Origin: Globobulimina sp.
Lineage: Eukaryota > Foraminifera > Rotaliida
Length of the DNA stretch: 6,886 bases
Direction of reading: 5' to 3'
NCBI GenBank assembly: GCA_003354225.1
Contig: PIVH01000225.1
Location: 1 to 6,886, forward strand
The notes under the pieces are model-generated. The model was not told the DNA's origin. It searched no databases and worked only from the letters and a program-made list of their open reading frames with translations. Positions 1 through 5,005 of the stretch are shown piece after piece. Numbering within the stretch: position 1 is the stretch's first letter; every line of letters begins with the position of its first letter. Made by a program: the position numbers and the translations under genes.

Positions 1-87
1 CTTTTGTTTGTCTTTCTGTCGTTCATTGTTCACATTTATATTTACTGCAGAATAGAATATTAGATCTGAAAAGAACGACAAACAGAA

Positions 88-180
88 ATGGCTGCTTTCT
101 CTCCACTTTGTTTCATTGCTGCAACATTAGCATTTGTTGAAAGTTCGAATCCGCCCGATTTGCCATGCTGCACAAATTGA
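88..180 (+). pseudogene. Truncated copy of gene B: signal peptide only (30 codons)
   Basis: An ATG at 88 opens a 30-codon frame ending in TGA at 178-180. The first 26 residues nearly equal the start of gene B (MAAFSPLCF against MAAFSQLCF, and the same SSNPPDLP segment). It then runs into four unrelated residues (CCTN) and a stop, because everything after the signal peptide has been lost. The sequence 5' of the ATG is also conserved with the other copy, so this fragment may keep its promoter and could still be transcribed. A product of this size would be little more than a cleaved signal peptide, so a remnant is more likely than a working small secreted peptide. Confidence 0.75.
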
Positions 181-204
181 CTCCATCTCTTCAAATATCT
201 ATTC

Positions 205-315
205 AATTTATACTAGTACTGTTTTTCAGCCCCATATATCTACTTCTTTGTTGGTCGTGGGCTGCACTGCCTGTACTTGTTCCACTTGGAGCTTGTCAGC
301 TTGTTGTCTTCTTAC
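205..315 (+). pseudogene. Remnant of the Arf gene 5' end (start codon lost)
   Basis: The sequence matches the 22-nt-leader and first codons of the Arf gene on the other strand. The codons for GCTACTCST are still readable, but the ATG has become GTG (257-259), a Cys codon has become Trp, and an insertion of a few bases has entered the leader. Similarity ends shortly after the Cys-rich stretch, before the GTP-binding P-loop, so no GTPase domain is present. The acceptor-like tttttcag block upstream is kept intact. This is a non-functional fragment. Confidence 0.78.
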
Positions 316-426
316 AAATCACAACACGGTCTTTAGTTGTCATGTATTTTTTTTGAAAAGTTTGTGTGATTTGTCTAGTTTACAAAAAAACCTCAACTCC
401 TTGCACTTCAAAAAAAATTGTATAGT
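316..426. other. Short gene-free spacer
   Basis: These 111 bases lie between the decayed duplicate and the stop codon of the RDEL gene, and would hold that gene's 3' UTR on the minus strand. I see A and T runs but no exact AATAAA on the minus strand, so its poly(A) signal must be a variant or lie further on. Confidence 0.5.
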
Positions 427-1180
427 TTACAATTCATCTCTATTTGGTCTTGGCCTATCACGCCTACCCCGGGGATTGAATTTCTTTGGATCAAAATCTC
501 TGCCTCTGCCTGGTCTGTCGGGTCGGTTTGGTCGCTCCCTCCCTCTGCCTGGCCTATTTCTATCCGGTCTGTCCCTCCTTGCCCTTGGATCAAAATTATT
601 TGGATCAAAATTTTCCCGATCAAACTTCCTTGGATCAAAATCTCCAAATCGTGGATCACCACCGCCACGTTCATGTGGTGGCATATCCCGTAGTTTCCTC
701 CGTTGTTCCCTTCGTTGTTCCCTTTCTGCTCTCCGTTGTTCCATTCTTTCCGTCCTTCTTTTTTCTCTCTCTTCGTCAGATCCTCTCTCTCGATTTATGC
801 CATCCCTCCGCATATTGGCCATCATCTCTTCTGCTCTTTTTCGTGCGTCTTCAACATCAATATCTGGATTGCGATATGTTTCTCGTTCTTTTCGCATTCG
901 CTCACGAATTGCTTGGATATCTTCTGGAATGGGCGGGATTTTACCCATATCTGGTTTTGCTGCATCCATTGGATCCGCCGGTTCCACTCCAATGGCATCC
1001 GTATCATCAATAACTTCATCATCCTCTGGTGAATATGCTTTGCTTTCTGTGTTCTCGCACTATAAATGTTATAATTATATACAATTAATCGTGTGTTTTT
1101 GAGGTGTATTTGGTAACTGTAATGATGTGGATATGAAGGAGTGCTGATAACAGCAGGAACTGCCAAATTAAAGAACGCAT
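427..1180 (-). CDS. Putative ER-lumen Arg-rich protein with signal peptide and C-terminal RDEL
   Basis: Two exons, complement(join(427..1059,1118..1180)), give 231 residues. Exon 1 (21 codons) encodes Met-Arg followed by a hydrophobic core (LIWQFLLLSALLHIHIIT), a good signal peptide. A 58-nt GT-AG intron joins it in phase 0 to an acidic start (CENTESKAYSPEDDE). Residues about 65-147 form a charged, Arg/Glu-rich, probably helical or coiled-coil stretch. Residues about 162-217 carry repeated FDP motifs (FDPRKF, FDRENF, FDPNNF, FDPKKF) among Arg/Pro/Gly-rich sequence. The protein ends in NRDEL. K/R/HDEL endings retrieve soluble proteins to the ER, so with the signal peptide an ER-lumen residence is inferred. 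I recognise no enzyme domain; a chaperone-like or binding role would be a guess. The start was chosen because the ATG at 1180 gives a signal peptide and splices in frame. It lies head to head with CWC15, 48 nt apart. Confidence 0.8.
1060..1117 (-). other. 58-nt intron in the RDEL gene
   Basis: On the minus strand it starts GTTACC and ends ATTTATAG, is AT-rich, and separates two phase-0 exon ends. Removing it links the signal-peptide exon to the main exon. Without it the upstream frame does not continue into the Arg-rich protein. The size is close to that of the CWC15 intron. Confidence 0.8.
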
Positions 1181-1228
1181 AATTTCGAACCCCACTTTAC
1201 TTGAGTTTTATTATTATACTGTTGAACC
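1181..1228. promoter_or_regulatory. 48-bp head-to-head intergenic region (shared promoter)
   Basis: It separates the two divergent start codons of the RDEL gene and CWC15, so it must contain or overlap both 5' UTRs and core promoters. It holds an AT-rich block (ttttattattata) that could serve as a TATA-like element for either gene, and a TTCGAA palindrome at 1184-1189. The assignment rests on position only. Confidence 0.45.
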
Positions 1229-2013
1229 ATGACAACTGCACATAAACCAACCTTTCACCCAGCAATAGGCACCGCCAACCAAGGTGGATATCGTTACGTT
1301 GTCAAACGGCAACAATTCTCTAGTCGCGATTTGCCGGGACAGTTGGATTTAAAACTAAGGCAACCGGGTCAAAACACAACAGAAGAGATTGCTAAACGTG
1401 ATCTTAAAGCTGAACTGGAACAACGTGAAGCAAAATATTATGCTAAAAAACAACTAGGTATCAATGTATAAACAGTAATTTTTGCAATTGATTATGAATT
1501 ATTATCCTTGCGCTCCACACAGAGAGACAACGCCAAGGACTGTTATCAGAACCAGCTGCCTTGGAATTGGAAAATAAAAATAAAGAAAGGTTAGCATTGA
1601 CATATGAGAAAGAATTGGAAGGATTTGATGATTCTGATGATAGTGATAGTGGCTCAGAGGATGATTCTGCAGATGACAGCGATTTGGACTCTGAGGATGA
1701 AGAAAAGGCATTAATGGCCGAATTAGCAGCAATTAAAAAAGAGAAAGCATTGCAAAAAGCAAAGGAGGAAGCGGAAGAAGCAAAATTAAGGGAAATGCAA
1801 GAGGAAAATGCATTGATTTGTGGGAATCCGTTAATAAATAATTCAAAAAATAGTAGTAATAAGAAATCGGCAACATTTACATTGAAAAGATCATGGACTG
1901 AAGATACCGTTTTTAAGAATCAAGCCCCGGAACCAAAGCGAAGGAAAAGATTTATAAATGATACGATTCGGAGTGATTTTCATAGGAAATTTATGATGAG
2001 ATATATTAAATAA
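1229..2013 (+). CDS. CWC15: Spliceosome-associated protein CWC15 (Cwf15/AD-002 family)
   Basis: Two exons, join(1229..1457,1523..2013), give 239 residues, close to the ~229 of human CWC15. The amino end has the family signature MTTAHKPTF, then QFSSRDLP and LKLRQPGQNTTEE. A Ser/Asp/Glu-rich acidic run (about 112-138) is followed by a Lys/Glu/Ala-rich helix, GNPL (about 177-180), SWTEDTVFKN (about 200-209), a basic PKRRKR stretch that could be a nuclear signal, and the conserved carboxy end FINDTIRSDFHRKFM. From family knowledge, CWC15 belongs to the Prp19/NineTeen-related part of the activated spliceosome and binds near the catalytic centre, in the nucleus. The splice site was set because KKQL-E-RQRQG restores one frame with no loss of family sequence. 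Reading through the intron reaches a stop four codons later. Family assignment is very secure. Confidence 0.96.
1458..1522 (+). other. 65-nt intron in CWC15
   Basis: It starts GTATCA and ends CTCCACACAG. Splicing G|AG makes a Glu codon (phase 1) and joins two blocks of unmistakable CWC15 sequence. The interior contains attgattatg, a possible branch region. Retention introduces TAA after four codons. Confidence 0.93.
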
Positions 2014-2048
2014 ATAACATATTTGGGATTGTTTAAATTAAATGTTTG

Positions 2049-2054
2049 AATAAA
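2049..2054 (+). terminator. Poly(A) signal AATAAA for CWC15
   Basis: An exact AATAAA lies 36 nt after the CWC15 stop codon and is followed by T-rich sequence (ctgttttattg), the usual arrangement for 3'-end cleavage. Confidence 0.7.
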
Positions 2055-2155
2055 ATCTGTTTTATTGATCCAACAACTTGTTTGCAAGGGCTTTTTTTAC
2101 AAAATAATTATGCACCTTTTGAGTTTTGGTACGCAAATACTTAAAAAAAATAATG

Positions 2156-2161
2156 TTTATT
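2156..2161 (-). terminator. Poly(A) signal AATAAA for the carboxypeptidase gene
   Basis: Reading on the minus strand, AATAAA occurs about 60 nt beyond the TGA stop at 2222-2224, inside an AT-rich stretch. This is a reasonable 3' UTR length for so compact a locus. Confidence 0.6.
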
Positions 2162-2221
2162 ACAAAAACCAATCAACAATGCGTTAGGTCATTATGTATG
2201 TATACAGTACTCGTATATTGT

Positions 2222-3502
2222 TCAATTATCTTCAATTATAGTCCTTGCTAAAAACATCAAAGCAGCCATTTGTTCTTCACCCGCCGCCGCAATGGGCGGT
2301 GCATTTGGATTACCAATAGGCGGCCCTTCAAACGTCATCCCAATTACATCATAATTCGGCGTACCGCTGCCCAGCGTAAGTATAAAATCGTGAAAAACAC
2401 CAGATGTTAAATACCATTGCGAAGACGGAATGGATACATAATCATTGCCATTAACAACCCACGCTCGCAATGACATATCCTCTCCTAATTGCTCATAAAA
2501 ATCAAAATACTGCGCTTCCAACAGCTCTGTGGTGTGACCCCACGGCCATAAAATATAAGGGCCCGTGGTATGCATATCAATGGCAGCGCGAAGGTCAGAA
2601 TCCTCCAATCTCGTTAACAAAAAATCTCTCACTGACTGCGTTTCTGGCTCACTAAATACAAACGGACCGCAATAGTTATTGCTTGACGGAGTATGCGAAC
2701 ATCCACTGGGAATGCCCCAGAATTGTGATGGTCCATAGTTTCTGTTCAAATCGACCCCAAATGAGCCATCTTCATTATTCCGTCGGTTCTTTCTCCAGTT
2801 CCTTGTCGTCGAATCAATCCAAGTATAGATATAACCATCGATATTGACAGTCGGTGTGATAAATATATCCAAATTCTCCAATATATGTCTTATGTCATCA
2901 TCAAAAGCTGTCCATTTTTCGCACAACTCATTCAATATCCATGTTGTGGCTGAATTCGCCAACCATTCGCCACTATGAACAGACGCTTGAATGTACATTG
3001 AAGGCTTGGCAGTGCCCTCCGTGGATAGTTTAAAAACTGGAATCTCTCTCCCTTGCACAGTCCCAGTCGTTCCTAAAGTTAAATTTGTGACAAGATCTGG
3101 ATATGTCTCCAATAGATAATCAAAAAACGCTTCATATTCTGGCCATGACCGAAATTCATCAAAAAAGTCATTCGCTTCACTTTGCTGCATATGCGGTTTC
3201 CAGATGGTTCTGTTGTTAATTCGGGCCCTTTCGCGACCAATAACCACCGCATAGTCCGGCGCGGTGATTTCAAATTGTAACACTTTTTCATTCTGCTGGA
3301 TCTGCACTAATCGCTGTTCCTCAATCACTACCTGCACTGTTAAGATGTTGTCGTTTTTAGTTCGATTATGTATTCCAAAGAATTCGTCTTCGAAAAAAAC
3401 GGAAGCGATATCTTGTTGACGTATGCTGGCGAACGCACCAATTTGTAATCCGTTAACTGATCTGGAGCATACAATGCATGCAATCACTGATAAAGACAAC
3501 AT
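2222..3502 (-). CDS. Secreted M14 zinc metallocarboxypeptidase (CPA/CPB subfamily)
   Basis: A single 426-residue frame from ATG at 3502. It removes C-terminal residues from peptides after secretion or in a lysosome-like compartment. Residues 1-18 look like a signal peptide, and about 20-100 may be a pro-region. The catalytic domain starts near 110. Zinc ligands H176 and E179 (VHSGEW) and H311 (IDMHTTG), the catalytic Glu E392 (MTFEGPP), Arg127- and Arg145-type residues R237 (NWRKNR) and R254 (DLNRNYG), the Tyr248-type residue Y364 (QWYLTSG) and the SGCSH...YCGPFVFSEPETQ cysteine pair (C268, C278) are all present, so it should be active. At the position of bovine CPA Ile255, which sets side-chain preference, I align H371. 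Sequons occur at N46, N97 and N140. It lies 43 nt downstream of the Arf gene on the same strand. Family placement is secure; the substrate is unknown. Confidence 0.93.
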   Translation of the reverse strand: MLSLSVIACIVCSRSVNGLQIGAFASIRQQDIASVFFEDEFFGIHNRTKNDNILTVQVVIEEQRLVQIQQNEKVLQFEITAPDYAVVIGRERARINNRTIWKPHMQQSEANDFFDEFRSWPEYEAFFDYLLETYPDLVTNLTLGTTGTVQGREIPVFKLSTEGTAKPSMYIQASVHSGEWLANSATTWILNELCEKWTAFDDDIRHILENLDIFITPTVNIDGYIYTWIDSTTRNWRKNRRNNEDGSFGVDLNRNYGPSQFWGIPSGCSHTPSSNNYCGPFVFSEPETQSVRDFLLTRLEDSDLRAAIDMHTTGPYILWPWGHTTELLEAQYFDFYEQLGEDMSLRAWVVNGNDYVSIPSSQWYLTSGVFHDFILTLGSGTPNYDVIGMTFEGPPIGNPNAPPIAAAGEEQMAALMFLARTIIEDN

Positions 3503-3545
3503 TACTCGCGGAGGTTTTTTTTACTTACAAAGTTTTTATCGTGGA

Positions 3546-4274
3546 TCATTTTAGATTTTTGGTTAACCAGTCCAATCCTTCATATATTCCATCACCAGTC
3601 AGTGCACAACATTTTTGAATGTGCCATTTTCTGTTCTTAGTTAAGTTGTTTTGGTGTAACTCCAGTCTCTGTGTCAATTCTTTGACTGACATTGTAGACG
3701 AAAGATCACTCATATTTGCCCAAATTAAGAATATACATTCTTCCAATTCTTTGTTTCTTAATGCTTTGTGTAACTCAACTTTTGCAGTGCTATCATGTGC
3801 TGTTGGATCATAATAATATTCATGACATACTGCACATAATGATGGTGGTATGATATTCAAAATTGTACTGCTGCTCAATTCCAATAACTTTTGAATATTA
3901 CCAATATATCCAGTCACCAACACAACAGATTTTTTATAGTCAATACATAAGCCATCCAACCGTTCTTTATTTGTGCTGTCAATCACAAATATTATTGCAT
4001 CAGTGTTTGCGTAATAATGTTTCCAAAGCGGTCGGATTTTAGCTTGACCGCCAACATCCCATATTGTTAGAGATAGATTGTTATGTTGAATGGTTTCCAC
4101 ATTGAATCCGATGGTTGGTAAACGTACAACGCGTGAACCTAATTTAAGATGATATAAAATGGTAGTTTTGCCACTGGCATCCAATCCAATCATTAAACAA
4201 CGAGAGTCTCTCACACCACAATAATAAGAACACAACAAGCTACAAGTGGAACAAGTACAGGCAGTGCAGCCCAT
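3546..4274 (-). CDS. Divergent Arf-family small GTPase with Cys-rich amino terminus and internal insertion
   Basis: 242 residues from ATG at 4274, against about 181 for ordinary Arfs. Arfs switch on GTP binding and recruit coats and effectors at Golgi and other membranes. Visible motifs are the P-loop GLDASGKT (30-37), switch I PTIGFN with T54, WDVGGQ (72-77) with the catalytic Gln Q77, and the carboxy signature TGDGIYEGLDWL. Start choice: Arfs begin Met-Gly for myristoylation, and MGCTACTCSTC fits, while 33 upstream in-frame residues overlap the end of gene B. Oddities are seven cysteines in residues 3-26 in place of the amphipathic helix, an insertion at about 107-161 between the switch II region and helix 3, and NKxD reading NMSD (187-190). 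The insertion could instead be a 168-nt in-frame intron (GTATTG...AAAAG). It sits 58 nt beyond gene B and 43 nt before the carboxypeptidase. The family is certain; the exact subfamily (Arf or Arl) is not. Confidence 0.93.
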   Translation of the reverse strand: MGCTACTCSTCSLLCSYYCGVRDSRCLMIGLDASGKTTILYHLKLGSRVVRLPTIGFNVETIQHNNLSLTIWDVGGQAKIRPLWKHYYANTDAIIFVIDSTNKERLDGLCIDYKKSVVLVTGYIGNIQKLLELSSSTILNIIPPSLCAVCHEYYYDPTAHDSTAKVELHKALRNKELEECIFLIWANMSDLSSTMSVKELTQRLELHQNNLTKNRKWHIQKCCALTGDGIYEGLDWLTKNLK

Positions 4275-4336
4275 GACCAACGAAGAAGATATGGGGCTGA
4301 AAAACAGTACTAGTATAAATAAATTGAATATTTTAG
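4228..4336 (-). repeat. Inverted repeat arm: Arf 5' region
   Basis: This is the right-hand partner of the block at about 191-315. It spans the last bases of gene B, the Arf leader and about 15 Arf codons, with a few substitutions and small indels relative to the left copy. This copy is the intact one: it has the ATG and continues into a full GTPase. Confidence 0.85.
4297..4304 (-). promoter_or_regulatory. Acceptor-like tttttcag in the Arf leader
   Basis: On the minus strand ctgtttttcag ends 22 nt before the Arf ATG and has the form of a 3' splice site. It is preserved in the decayed copy at the left of the window. It could serve a 5' UTR intron or a trans-spliced leader, or be chance. The gene B stop lies only about 30 nt further upstream, which leaves little space for an upstream exon outside gene B. 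Confidence 0.35.
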
Positions 4337-4893
4337 GCACGAGCCCAAACAGCATTTCCAGCTCCATGTTCATTCCACGAATCCGTACTTTGCGTGTATA
4401 CCATATTTACAACACCCCATTGGAAATTCCACGTAAAATCACCGTCATAGACTAACCATCTGGGCACTTGAGCCATTAATGCATTATTTTCGTGGCTGTA
4501 CACTCTCATACCATATTTATCAACAGTCATAGTGTCGCCATTTGTTTTCGACACAAACTGTCCTCTATGCAATGTAGTGAGCTGTGGCACAATCCATAAG
4601 TAAGTACGCAATATTATTTATATTTGTATAGCCGACTCCATCTGTATTTGTTCCATAGTACCATCGCGATGACAATACACCACTGTAATTTGCTGGATTA
4701 TCATTAAAAACCGGCGGAACAATGAAATTTGTCCACCACCTCCGTTACATGATAATAAATTGGAATTCGATAACTGTGCTGTTCGGACATAACCGCCGTT
4801 TGCAATAAAAGACAATGGCAAATCTGGCGGATTCGAACTTTCAACAAATACGAATGTTGCAGCAATGAAACAAAGTTGAGAGAAAGCAGCCAT
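4333..4893 (-). pseudogene. Gene B: secreted protein of unknown family, reading frame disrupted
   Basis: I do not recognise the family. ATG at 4893 starts a signal peptide (MAAFSQLCFIAATFVFVES) followed by SNPPDLPLSFIANGGYV, so the product would be secreted. The start is supported because the left-hand copy conserves it while differing by indels upstream. The initial frame runs to an in-frame TAA at 4618-4620, then reopens to a TAA at 4333-4335, ending in ...HGAGNAVWARA. Between 4744 and 4568 a different frame looks more protein-like (FIVPPVFNDNPANYSG, then SSRWYYGTNTDGVGY, then NINNIAYLLMDCATAHYIA) and stops at TAG 4565-4567. This pattern fits one base lost near the GGAGGTGGTGG run and one gained near GCATAGAGG, giving about 186 residues in the ancestral form. 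The first shift could instead be a 47-nt GT-AG intron; I found no intron that fits the second. A pseudogene, an uncalled intron or base-calling errors all remain possible. Confidence 0.6.
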
Positions 4894-4984
4894 TTCTGTT
4901 TGGCTATTTTCAGAAAAAAAACGTCGTTCTATTCTGCAGTAAATATAAATTTGAACAATGAAAGACAGAAAGACAAACAAAAGA
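4814..4984 (-). repeat. Inverted repeat arm: gene B 5' region
   Basis: This is the right-hand partner of 1-165. It covers the upstream region of gene B (from cttttgtttgtctttctgtc on the minus strand), its ATG and about 26 codons. Upstream, the copies differ by substitutions and indels; inside the coding part they differ by substitutions only, consistent with past selection on the reading frame. Confidence 0.88.
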
Positions 4985-5005
4985 AACAAAGCAGGTCTTA
5001 TATTA

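Larger units (their letters stand above)
1..315 (+). repeat. Inverted, internally deleted copy of the gene B / Arf 5' region
   Basis: Bases 1-165 match the reverse complement of 4814-4984 at roughly 90% by eye, covering the upstream region, start codon and signal-peptide codons of gene B. Bases about 191-315 match the reverse complement of about 4228-4336, covering the upstream region and Cys-rich start of the Arf gene. The roughly 480 bases between those two blocks in the right-hand locus are reduced here to about 25 bases of unclear origin (166-190). The match begins at base 1, so the copy may continue beyond the window. After about 315 similarity fades. The two copies lie in opposite orientation about 4 kb apart. 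I infer an inverted segmental duplication followed by an internal deletion and decay. Identity was judged by eye, not computed. Confidence 0.88.
2014..2221. other. 208-bp convergent intergenic region
   Basis: This is the gap between the 3' ends of CWC15 (plus) and the carboxypeptidase gene (minus). It holds one AATAAA for each strand and otherwise only low-complexity AT-rich sequence. No further gene or RNA is visible. Confidence 0.6.

Noticed and set aside
134-1102. A 322-codon plus-strand open frame across the left part of the window
   Set aside because: Its main part is antisense to the spliced Arg-rich RDEL gene, whose codon pattern keeps the opposite strand open. Its first part crosses the decayed duplicate. 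The Ser/Leu/Arg-rich product has no domain signal, while the minus-strand reading has a signal peptide, intron and RDEL.
2346-2415. Loss of the Tyr248-type residue in the carboxypeptidase
   Set aside because: My first alignment placed Leu376 there. Counting back from Glu270 in bovine CPA shows that Tyr248 corresponds to Y364 in QWYLTSG, so the residue is present.
2470-2655. Short open frames of 60-90 codons antisense to or inside larger genes (such as this one, 3619-3813, 5183-5368 and 6324-6536)
   Set aside because: They overlap well-supported coding regions in other frames, lack domain features and have no separate regulatory context.
4274-4373. Upstream in-frame extension of the Arf protein by 33 residues, including a hydrophobic stretch
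   Set aside because: It overlaps the end of gene B. Arfs start at Met-Gly, and the MGC start fits acylation. The hydrophobic reading comes from the AT-rich leader and acceptor-like sequence.
4618-4620. Stop-codon reassignment (TAA read as an amino acid) to explain gene B
   Set aside because: CWC15, the RDEL gene and the kinase-like gene all end naturally at TAA, and the carboxypeptidase and Arf end at TGA, so the standard code holds.
4568-4744. Programmed ribosomal frameshifting in gene B
   Set aside because: Two shifts in opposite senses would be needed. I see no slippery heptamer at either point, and the paralogous copy is also degraded.
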